Positions 1 to 5,042 of a DNA stretch of 11,305 nucleotides are shown piece after piece. This DNA is from Candidatus Uhrbacteria bacterium (GTDB taxonomy: Bacteria > Patescibacteriota > Patescibacteriia > 2-12-FULL-60-25), in contig CAIKNB010000139.1 in assembly GCA_903828685.1 (NCBI GenBank), positions 1-11,305 of the forward strand. The letters run 5' to 3'. The first letter of the stretch is position 1, and each line of letters opens with the position of its first letter. The translations under genes were made by a program, and so were the position numbers. Below the pieces are notes generated by a model. It was not told the DNA's origin, ran no database searches, and saw nothing but the letters and a program-made list of their open reading frames with translations.

Positions 1-69
1 ACACAAGCAGACAACATCGCTGATTCAATAATAAAAGGACGCCAATGGTGGCAGGTGCGACGTGTCTGA
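1..69 (+). CDS. 3' end of an upstream gene (partial)
   Basis: An open frame runs from the first base of the window to a TGA at 67-69 and encodes 22 residues, TQADNIADSIIKGRQWWQVR followed by RV. It overlaps the GTG start of the next gene by 8 bases, as in tightly packed phage operons. The piece is too short to recognise a family. It is called only because the frame is open to the edge and the overlap is typical. Confidence 0.4.
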   Translation, partial: TQADNIADSIIKGRQWWQVRRV

Positions 70-811
70 CTTCCCTTATTTTCCGCTATACCCTACCGAT
101 TTACTCGGTGATGATAAAGTAATCATCCAAGACCTAACCGAATTCGGTGCTTATATGCGCCTGCTGTGCCTTGCTTGGCAACAGAACCCGCCCGCATCAA
201 TCCCCTCAGACGACGCCGTGATCGCAAAGATGCTTTGCGTCACGCCCGATGTTTGGGCACGATTGCGGCCAGCGGTTATCCCTTGCTGGCAACTGCGCGG
301 AAACAGGTTGTTTAATAAGCGTCTTAATATGGTATATCAATCCATGATTGAACGCCGCCAGAAGTATCAGAAGGCTGGAGAAAAAGGCGCGCAGCATCGC
401 TATAGCATCGCTATAGCATCGCTACAGCCATCTGGAAGTGGAGATGGAAATGGAATTAGAGATGGAGATGGAAATGCCGGAACAGATGCCGACGATCTGC
501 CACCGCTGACACCAGAGCAGCGCAAAGAGGTCAACCGGCTCCACGCATACACGCTTGAACGGTTCGGGTTGACGGCCATGGACATCAACCGTGAGCGCAT
601 ACGGGCGAACCTGTGCGAACTTCTCCAGCGCGGATACCGGCCAGAGCAGGTCGAGGAGGTTGTTGCGTGGGCGAAGTCGCCAAAGGCCGGCAAGGGAACA
701 CCGCAATCCGCCGTCTCCGCCACTGACCCGCTCAAATTCGGGCAATGGCTGACGACGATGGAGAATCACCGGAAATTCCTAGAGCAGGAGAAAGCGAGGC
801 GGAACCGATGA
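62..811 (+). CDS. DUF1376-family phage replication-type protein
   Basis: The 249-aa protein starts at GTG 62, since an in-frame TAA at 32-34 excludes longer versions; AGG at 53-55 can serve as ribosome binding site. Residues 3-105 match the DUF1376 pattern: an N-terminal FPYFPLYPTDLL, then a GAYMRLLCLAWQ helix. Such proteins usually sit in phage replication modules and resemble replication initiators with a winged-helix fold; the role here is inferred from that. Residues 113-145 are a low-complexity Ser/Gly/Asp/Asn linker encoded by 11-bp direct repeats and a purine-rich tract. Residues 146-249 form a charged helical C-terminal domain ending KFGQWLTTMENHRKFLEQEK. The stop overlaps the next start (ATGA), implying translational coupling. 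Confidence 0.8.
   Translation: MSDFPYFPLYPTDLLGDDKVIIQDLTEFGAYMRLLCLAWQQNPPASIPSDDAVIAKMLCVTPDVWARLRPAVIPCWQLRGNRLFNKRLNMVYQSMIERRQKYQKAGEKGAQHRYSIAIASLQPSGSGDGNGIRDGDGNAGTDADDLPPLTPEQRKEVNRLHAYTLERFGLTAMDINRERIRANLCELLQRGYRPEQVEEVVAWAKSPKAGKGTPQSAVSATDPLKFGQWLTTMENHRKFLEQEKARRNR
393..425 (+). repeat. Three 11-bp direct repeats inside the DUF1376 gene
   Basis: The unit AGCATCGCTAT occurs at 393, 404 and 415 (last copy ends in C). Junctions create the palindrome GCTATAGC. The unit is not a multiple of three, so gain or loss of a copy would shift the reading frame between the two halves of the protein. A strongly purine-biased stretch (about 431-474) follows directly. The layout resembles iterons placed within a replication initiator gene, as in the lambda O gene; that reading is inference. 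Confidence 0.75.
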
Positions 812-1194
812 ACGTCAACGGAATCCAACAGACCGTTTCTTTGACAACCTTCGCGTGGACGTGCAAGTTTTGCCATCGCGGGTTTGAGTCGAAAACTCTA
901 GGCGAGAATCCGCCAAAGGAATTAGTGTGCAATGATTGCGCCGATGCCTACAATTCCAAGGCATTTCAGACGTACCGGCTGGACGATGTAGGAGAGCGCG
1001 TAGCGCGGAAGGTCGGCAACAAGAGTGATTGCCGAATGGAACAGCGGGAAACGCTGGCACGCTGGCAGCAGTTGGCGATGAACGGCGATCTCCAGACGCG
1101 GCTTCGGTACACGGCGATGTTCACGCTGGCGAATCGTATCAGGACAGGAATGGAATCGTCACCGGCACCGAAGCAAAACCGAGGCGATTGGTGA
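808..1194 (+). CDS. Small zinc-finger-like phage protein
   Basis: The chosen start is ATG 808, which overlaps the previous stop as ATGA and follows GAGG at 796-799; a longer frame from 745 would lie inside the previous gene. The 128-aa product has two CxxC pairs, C19-C22 and C41-C44, separated by 18 residues, which is the layout of a single zinc ribbon or finger. The remainder (about 55-128) is charged and helical with no motif I recognise. Its position after a replication-type gene suggests a DNA- or RNA-binding accessory protein. Family not recognised. Confidence 0.7.
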   Translation: MNVNGIQQTVSLTTFAWTCKFCHRGFESKTLGENPPKELVCNDCADAYNSKAFQTYRLDDVGERVARKVGNKSDCRMEQRETLARWQQLAMNGDLQTRLRYTAMFTLANRIRTGMESSPAPKQNRGDW

Positions 1195-1215
1195 AAATAA
1201 ACAGGGTTACACGCC

Positions 1216-1244
1216 TTCACAGACCGTCAGTAAATTTGTATAAT
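1216..1244 (+). promoter_or_regulatory. Sigma70-like promoter
   Basis: The -35 box TTCACA (1216-1221) is separated by exactly 17 bases from the consensus -10 box TATAAT (1239-1244). The predicted start near 1251 lies about 15 bases before the lipoprotein gene. It may drive the downstream + strand genes, possibly the whole cassette region, because no other convincing promoter was seen before 5714. Confidence 0.65.
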
Positions 1245-1265
1245 CAAGAAAGTTAAGGACACGAT

Positions 1266-1514
1266 ATGAGCACGATGAAGATACCGAGAGCTATGAAAAA
1301 AACCATGAAACCAATCGGAATGGCGGGGCTGATGTTCGCTGCATCGAGCCTGTTCAACGGCTGCACCGAGCGCAAAACAATCAAGGTGCAAGAATGGCGT
1401 CCAATAATGGCCTCCAGCATTACAAACGCTTTGGCGTGTGGCCAACAGGTGCTAATCACCACCGAAGATAACGGCATGATTGTAATGGAGATTTCCAAGA
1501 GGGAAAGCCGTTGA
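1266..1514 (+). CDS. Small putative lipoprotein
   Basis: The 82-aa protein starts at ATG 1266 with AAGGA at 1255-1259, six bases upstream. The N-terminus is basic (MSTMKIPRAMKKTMK), followed by a hydrophobic stretch (residues about 17-30, IGMAGLMFAASSLF) and NGC at 31-33. This looks like a type II signal peptide with C33 as lipidated cysteine, but phenylalanine in the lipobox makes it non-canonical. The remaining 49 residues show no known domain. It directly follows the promoter at 1216-1244 and is therefore the first gene of its unit. Confidence 0.6.
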   Translation: MSTMKIPRAMKKTMKPIGMAGLMFAASSLFNGCTERKTIKVQEWRPIMASSITNALACGQQVLITTEDNGMIVMEISKRESR

Positions 1515-1585
1515 ACGCAGAAGCAAAAGCCAAAGAAAGTATGAAGGAATGCAACCGCAATCGAGCGCGGAGAACTGGAGGTAAA

Positions 1586-1894
1586 ATGAGCGAGAAAATT
1601 CCAAAGCTGAAACTGCGGTTGACGACGGAACAGTTCGAGAAAATCGAATGGTTCGTCGTCAAGAACAAAAAACGCCGCGATGAATTTATCAACCAATACA
1701 TGCTGATTTCCGAGCCGCGCATGGAAGCCGGACCAACCACAAAACGCCGCGAACTGCGCATATGGATGCTGATACCGCAGGAAGGCACGGCGGCAATGGC
1801 CATCCGCCTGCTGATGAGCCTGCGCGACTACGACTACCGGCGAAGTCCTCAACATACGCAGAACGCCGAGGGTCAACCTCGGCGCGAAGCGTAG
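1586..1894 (+). CDS. Hypothetical protein (102 aa)
   Basis: The start was chosen at ATG 1586 because GGAGG lies at 1577-1581. The frame is open back to a TTG at 1511 that overlaps the previous stop, so a 127-aa version cannot be excluded. The product is basic and begins MSEKIPKLKLRLTTEQFEKI; residues 10-32 are helical with alternating charge, and the tail is polar and rich in Arg/Gln. Family not recognised. A 7-bp hairpin (1865-1883) lies in the last codons without a T tract. It is the last gene before the first candidate attC-like site. Confidence 0.55.
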   Translation: MSEKIPKLKLRLTTEQFEKIEWFVVKNKKRRDEFINQYMLISEPRMEAGPTTKRRELRIWMLIPQEGTAAMAIRLLMSLRDYDYRRSPQHTQNAEGQPRREA

Positions 1895-2021
1895 CCCCAA
1901 CGTTCAAACTCTGCCGCGCCGTCAAATAACCAAGGAGGAATCAAATGCCAATAAACCGTAACACGCCCTACGCTATCGCAACGCCGGAAGATAAGGCGTT
2001 GGCATCATCGGGTGGTTCGGC
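1895..2021 (-). repeat. Tentative degenerate attC-like site 1
   Basis: The left box CCCCAAC (1895-1901) is followed by a 5-nt spacer. A short stem pairs TGCCGCGCC (1912-1920) with GGCGT-T-GGCA (1995-2004), with one bulged T and one G-T pair. The right box GTTCGGC is at 2015-2021. The outer part of the stem does not pair, so the site itself is weak. Its right box is strong: GTTCGGCAC (2015-2023) is complementary to GTGCCGAAC (2173-2181), the opening box of the next site. The start codon of the 96-aa gene (1945) lies in its loop, as in other sites here. Confidence 0.4.
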
Positions 2022-2235
2022 ACGCGACATCGCCAAATCACTCGCCAAAACGAACGGGTGCAACTGTGACCTAGACAACTGGGAACCGGAAGCCAGCACC
2101 GGACACTCGTGGGTCTGTCGAATCCACAAGACTGCCTCAGAGCTACGAGACGAATACCTGCTGAGTCAGCCAGTGCCGAACGTGGAAGCTGACGCACGCC
2201 GCGTCGAACAACCAAAGGAGAAACATGGAAACTGA
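1945..2235 (+). CDS. Hypothetical protein (96 aa), cassette gene 1
   Basis: ATG 1945 follows a strong ribosome binding site (AAGGAGG, ending 8 bases upstream). The 96-aa product has no recognisable domain. A CNCDL...WVC..H stretch (residues about 39-61) might bind a metal, but this is speculative. The first 24 residues are encoded by the tentative attC-like site 1, so the cassette body begins around SARDIAKSLAKTNG. The stop overlaps the RNA ligase start by 11 bases, inside the loop of attC-like site 2. Confidence 0.65.
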   Translation: MPINRNTPYAIATPEDKALASSGGSARDIAKSLAKTNGCNCDLDNWEPEASTGHSWVCRIHKTASELRDEYLLSQPVPNVEADARRVEQPKEKHGN

Positions 2236-2308
2236 ATCAACCGGAGTACCGATGACCACCACACTGCCACAGGAGCAAGCGGCGTTGTCGTCCAGCGCCT
2301 TGTTAGGT
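2175..2308 (-). repeat. attC-like site 2 (96-aa gene / RNA ligase junction)
   Basis: Left box GCCGAAC (2175-2181), 6-nt spacer, stem arm GCTGACGCACGCCGC (2188-2202). The opposite arm at 2279-2296 pairs over all 15 bp if T2286, T2288 and one C (2292 or 2293) are bulged. Then a 5-nt spacer and right box GTTAGGT (2302-2308). All bulges are on the right arm. The loop contains the previous stop and, with its ribosome binding site, the start codon of the RNA ligase. Length 134 bp is within the attC range. Strand is given from bulge polarity. Confidence 0.7.
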
Positions 2309-2950
2309 GCTTTCGTGGAATTTCCAAAAATCGCCCGACTGTCGAGGGAGTGCTGGATAACAGAAAAACTCGACGGCACAAACGCGCAGGTCTGCATCAC
2401 CGAAGATGGGCAAATGCTCGTCGGTAGCCGGACGCGGTGGCTGACACCGGAGACGGGAGACAACCACGGCTTCATGCTGTGGGCGCTGACACACCGGGAC
2501 GAACTGATGACGCTCGGAGTAGGGCGACACTTCGGGGAATGGTGGGGCAGCGGAATCCAGCGCGGCTACGGACTGCCAAAAGGTGAAAAGCGGTGGAGTC
2601 TCTTCAACGTCTCGCGCTGGTGTCTGCACGGCCAAACACCGCAACGAATCGCTACCGCTGACCCGCGCATCGAGAAATATCAGGACGCGCTCCCGCCATG
2701 CTGCGGAATCGTGCCAGTGCTCTATCGCGGAATCTTCACGACCGACGCTTGCGAGGCGGCACTGGCAGACCTGAGAGCGAACGGAAGCAAAGCATCGCCG
2801 GGCTTCGGAAAGCCAGAGGGCATCGTGTGCTTCCACGTCGCCGGTAACTGCGGCTTCAAAAAGACGCTCGAAAAAGATGAAGTGCCGAAAACACTGTCAG
2901 CACCTAACGCAGACTTGAGCCGCCGAGACCAGAAATCGAGTCAACCATGA
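2225..2950 (+). CDS. RNA ligase, T4 Rnl2-like (cassette gene 2)
   Basis: The 241-aa protein carries the nucleotidyltransferase signature of the RNA ligase family: motif I EKLDGTN with K48 as predicted AMP-accepting lysine, a VGSRTRW element at 66-72, GEWWGSGIQRGYG at 104-116, RWSLFNVSRW at 123-132 (motif IIIa), KPEGIV at 196-201 (motif IV) and FKKT at 211-214 (motif V). The family seals nicked RNA using ATP through an enzyme-AMP intermediate; phages use it to repair host-cleaved tRNA. The start follows AAAGGAG. Residues 1-26 precede the fold and are encoded by the upstream attC-like site; the tail, from about 226 on, is encoded by the next one. The stop overlaps the next start (ATGA). Confidence 0.85.
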   Translation: METESTGVPMTTTLPQEQAALSSSALLGAFVEFPKIARLSRECWITEKLDGTNAQVCITEDGQMLVGSRTRWLTPETGDNHGFMLWALTHRDELMTLGVGRHFGEWWGSGIQRGYGLPKGEKRWSLFNVSRWCLHGQTPQRIATADPRIEKYQDALPPCCGIVPVLYRGIFTTDACEAALADLRANGSKASPGFGKPEGIVCFHVAGNCGFKKTLEKDEVPKTLSAPNADLSRRDQKSSQP

Positions 2951-3024
2951 AAACCAAGGCATCAAAATCTCCATCAACCGAGGCCGCGAAGCGGGTCTCG
3001 GTTGGCTCGAAGGAATTGTTCGCG
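2902..3024 (-). repeat. attC-like site 3 (RNA ligase / 92-aa junction)
   Basis: Left box ACCTAAC (2902-2908), 5-nt spacer GCAGA, left arm 2914-2930 (CTTGAGCC, G, CCGAGACC). Right arm 2994-3012 reads GGTCTCGG, TT, GGCTC, bulged G3009, AAG. Spacer GAATT, right box GTTCGCG (3018-3024). Apart from the G/TT internal mismatch the 16 bp pair perfectly. On the - strand the end box reads GTTAGGT, a perfect GTTRRRY. The overlapping stop and start codons (2947-2950) are in the loop. Confidence 0.8.
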
Positions 3025-3225
3025 CTTTGCAAGACGTGGGAGGGTGAAGGCAAGGAACTGCTCATACAGGCATCGAGTGCGCCAACGTGGGAAGGCGACG
3101 CCACGCTGCGTAATGCTGGCGTTCCCCGTATCAAATGCGCCAAAGACCTTCGTGAACTCATAAGCGCGAACGTAGAACTCACGCATGGCGGGCGTGAGGC
3201 ATCCGATTGCAAACTGAAGCCGTAA
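2947..3225 (+). CDS. Hypothetical protein (92 aa), cassette gene 3
   Basis: ATG 2947 overlaps the RNA ligase stop as ATGA. There is no clear ribosome binding site, so translation probably depends on coupling. The first 24 residues (Lys/Ser/Ala-rich) are encoded by attC-like site 3; the body starts near FALCKTWEGEGKELL. No domain recognised. The TAA stop (3223-3225) lies in the loop of attC-like site 4, so both ends of the gene are inside such sites. Confidence 0.6.
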   Translation: MKTKASKSPSTEAAKRVSVGSKELFALCKTWEGEGKELLIQASSAPTWEGDATLRNAGVPRIKCAKDLRELISANVELTHGGREASDCKLKP

Positions 3226-3254
3226 CCGCCATTGCGTGCAGTGATTTGTTAGAC
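3165..3254 (-). repeat. attC-like site 4 (92-aa / 67-aa junction)
   Basis: This is the cleanest example. Left box CGCGAAC (3165-3171), 5-nt spacer GTAGA, left arm ACTCACGCATGGCGG (3177-3191), 34-nt loop, right arm 3226-3242 reading CCGCCAT, bulged T3233, GCGTG, bulged C3239, AGT. Then 5-nt spacer GATTT and right box GTTAGAC (3248-3254). The 15-bp stem has no mismatch and only two single-base bulges, both on the right arm, and both spacers are 5 nt. Total 90 bp. Confidence 0.85.
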
Positions 3255-3283
3255 ATCAACGTAAAAACTGAAAGGAACAAAAT

Positions 3284-3487
3284 ATGGAACAAGCATGGCT
3301 GATATGGAGTAATGAACATCGTGCGTGGTGGGGGCCGGATAACAACGGCTACACCAAAAGCCGAAAAGCTGCCGGACGCTATACCCGCGCCGACGCTCTG
3401 GACATCTGTAAGGGTGCAAACTGTGCGCTGGATGATAAACAGGAACCCCATGAGACAATGCGTGCAAGATGTCTAACGGGAAGCTGA
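3284..3487 (+). CDS. Small conserved phage-type protein (67 aa), cassette gene 4
   Basis: ATG 3284 has a good ribosome binding site (AAAGGA, 8-9 bases upstream). The sequence WLIWSNEHRAWWGPDNNGYT followed by AGRYTRADALDIC resembles short hypothetical proteins common in tailed phages; function unknown. This is the only cassette gene here whose start lies after the GTT box, i.e. within its own cassette. The TGA stop (3485-3487) is in the left arm of attC-like site 5. Confidence 0.7.
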   Translation: MEQAWLIWSNEHRAWWGPDNNGYTKSRKAAGRYTRADALDICKGANCALDDKQEPHETMRARCLTGS

Positions 3488-3573
3488 TGGACAGAGACCA
3501 GCGATGAACACGCTCTCGCCAACACCCTCGATGCCCGCCGCTGGTCTCTGTTCCATCCAGCGCATGGTTGGCC
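3471..3573 (-). repeat. attC-like site 5 (67-aa / cytosine methyltransferase junction)
   Basis: Left box GTCTAAC (3471-3477), 5-nt spacer GGGAA, left arm 3483-3503 (GCTGATGG then ACAGAGACCAGCG), 35-nt loop, right arm 3539-3561 pairing over 21 bp with bulged T3552 and C3557. Then 5-nt spacer GCATG and right box GTTGGCC (3567-3573). The methyltransferase ATG at 3504 is the first loop base; an alternative ATG at 3564 is in the spacer directly before GTT. The - strand end box is GTTAGAC, a perfect GTTRRRY. Confidence 0.85.
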
Positions 3574-4445
3574 GCTGCCTCGACCTCTACTGCTGTGAAG
3601 GCGGGGCGGGAATGGGCTATGCGCTCGCGGGATGGAAAGTGACGGGCGTGGACATAAAACCGCAACCGAGATACCCGCAAACTTTCGTCCTCGGTGACGC
3701 GCTCGAATACCTCGAAGCGCACGGCAGCGAATACGACCTAATACACGCCAGCCCGCCGTGTCAGGGGTACAGCCACCTCACACCGGGAAGCCACCGCGAC
3801 AAGCACGCTCGCATGATACCGGCGGTACGCGCACTACTCCAACGCATCGGCAAGCCCTACGTGATCGAGAATGTCGCGGGGGCGCGGCACGAACTCAGAA
3901 ACCCGGTCATGCTGTGTGGCTCAATGTTCGGGCTACGCACGCGGAGACACCGCTACTTCGAGACCAACTTCCAAGTGACTGCGCCGCGCCCATGTGACCA
4001 CTCGACGCTCCCGCTACTGGTGACGACCGCCAGCAAATCGAGCCGAGAAAAACGGTACGCGCTCGGCATGAAACCGAAGACCGTGAAAAATGCACCGCTC
4101 GCATACGGCATCGGCTGGATGTCATGTGACGGACTGAAAGAGGCGATACCGCCCGCCTACACTCAGTACATCGGAACTTGTGCGGCCTGTACACACGCCA
4201 GCATGGCGCAGGTGGTGGAAACCGTACCCACCTGCATCATCCGTACCCCCGGAGGCCCGCCCGCCAAAGGCGTCCGCGAATCCCTCAAAGGCCACGGATT
4301 CCACTGGAACCCCGACGACATGCGTGGCGACCGAAACTACCCGGTGAATGCTTGGTTATTGCACCGTGTACCCGCGCCCGAACTTCCCACGTACCAGAAA
4401 TTCGCCACCGACCTCAAAATGGAGTTCGATTATTTCCCCCGATGA
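3504..4445 (+). CDS. DNA (cytosine-5) methyltransferase-like protein
   Basis: The 313-aa protein has SAM-binding motif I as LDLYCCEGGAGMGYA (26-40), the catalytic SPPCQGYS with C86, IENV (121-124), the arginine-rich RTRRHRYF (145-152) and a C-terminal AIPPAYTQYIG (214-224), the motif order of C5 methyltransferases. It is short, with little target-recognition domain. Residues 225-313 extend past the normal end with a second element (GHGFHWNP near 263-270) that I cannot assign. ATG 3504 lies in the loop of attC-like site 5; ATG 3564 (residue 21) is an equally plausible start because conserved sequence begins at residue 24. Neither has a strong ribosome binding site. The stop overlaps the next start (ATGA). 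Likely role: protection of phage DNA. Confidence 0.85.
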   Translation: MNTLSPTPSMPAAGLCSIQRMVGRCLDLYCCEGGAGMGYALAGWKVTGVDIKPQPRYPQTFVLGDALEYLEAHGSEYDLIHASPPCQGYSHLTPGSHRDKHARMIPAVRALLQRIGKPYVIENVAGARHELRNPVMLCGSMFGLRTRRHRYFETNFQVTAPRPCDHSTLPLLVTTASKSSREKRYALGMKPKTVKNAPLAYGIGWMSCDGLKEAIPPAYTQYIGTCAACTHASMAQVVETVPTCIIRTPGGPPAKGVRESLKGHGFHWNPDDMRGDRNYPVNAWLLHRVPAPELPTYQKFATDLKMEFDYFPR

Positions 4446-4969
4446 ACACAACACACAAAACAATCACGGAAATATTTCCGCCAATCCTCGACGCCTGCTG
4501 TGGTGGGCGACAATTCTGGTTCGATAAAAAAAACCCCAACGTGCTGTTTGCCGACTGCCGCATGATGCCACCCAAATTAGTCGGAAGCGGCAAGGATGCC
4601 AGGATGCGCCAATGCCTACCGGACCGTGTACACGACTTTCGAGAAATGAACTATCCAGACGAAACCTTTCAGCTTGTCGTATTCGATCCACCACATCTTT
4701 TCCTTGGCGCTAATAGCTACATGGCGCAATCCTACGGACGGCTGGACCGCGAAACATGGCGCGACGACTTGCGCCGTGGATTCTCCGAATGCTTCCGAGT
4801 CCTGAAACAAGGCGGCGTGTTGATATTCAAGTGGAATGAATGCGACGTGCCACTCTCTGAAATACTGAAATGCACACCACATCAACCGCTCTTTGGACAC
4901 CCATCAGGCAAGGCACAAAAAACGCACTGGTGCGCATTCTGGAAAATGAACGGTCGGGATCAGAGATGA
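4442..4969 (+). CDS. Class I SAM-dependent methyltransferase, DPPH type
   Basis: ATG 4442 overlaps the previous stop as ATGA; the frame is open further upstream but that part lies within the cytosine methyltransferase gene. The 175-aa product has motif I as ILDACCGGRQFWFD (15-28), motif IV as VVFDPPHLFLG (79-89) and a post-motif strand VLKQGGVLIFKWNE (120-133). DPPH/DPPY motifs are typical of amino-methyltransferases acting on adenine or cytosine N4; the substrate cannot be read from the sequence. A 14-bp palindrome (4467-4480, CGGAAATATTTCCG) lies early in the gene. The stop overlaps the MT-A70 start within attC-like site 6. Confidence 0.8.
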   Translation: MNTTHKTITEIFPPILDACCGGRQFWFDKKNPNVLFADCRMMPPKLVGSGKDARMRQCLPDRVHDFREMNYPDETFQLVVFDPPHLFLGANSYMAQSYGRLDRETWRDDLRRGFSECFRVLKQGGVLIFKWNECDVPLSEILKCTPHQPLFGHPSGKAQKTHWCAFWKMNGRDQR

Positions 4970-5042
4970 GCACAGCGCAACAGATGATGACTCTCCCTAG
5001 CGCGCCGCCGCTGTGCTCATTCTCTGCATCCCGTGGTTCGGC
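4945..5042 (-). repeat. attC-like site 6 (DPPH / MT-A70 methyltransferase junction)
   Basis: Left box AATGAAC (4945-4951). Left arm 4955-4977 (CGGGAT, CAGAG, ATGAGCACAGCG) pairs with right arm 5009-5033 over 23 bp, with bulged T5021 and C5027 on the right arm. Right box GTTCGGC is at 5036-5042. Excluding the outer two pairs, spacers are 5 nt and 4 nt. The MT-A70 ATG (4966-4968) is inside the stem, so an RNA hairpin would hide the start unless ribosomes arrive from the preceding gene. Confidence 0.8.

Noticed and set aside
1865..1883. 7-bp hairpin GCCGAGG/CCTCGGC at the end of the 102-aa gene, considered as a terminator.
   Set aside because: No T tract follows and the stem is within coding sequence, so terminator function is not supported.
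2224..2381. Several long open frames on the - strand opposite the RNA ligase and methyltransferase genes.
   Set aside because: They are antisense shadows of well-supported coding genes in GC-rich sequence, with no ribosome binding sites or recognisable domains.
4208..4235. Perfect 8-bp hairpin GCAGGTGG/CCACCTGC inside the cytosine methyltransferase gene, considered as a further attC-like site.
   Set aside because: There are no AAC and GTT boxes at the right spacing and no one-sided bulges; it lies within continuous coding sequence.
4467..4480. 14-bp perfect palindrome CGGAAATATTTCCG considered as an operator.
   Set aside because: It lies in the coding region with no promoter nearby and no second copy in the window.
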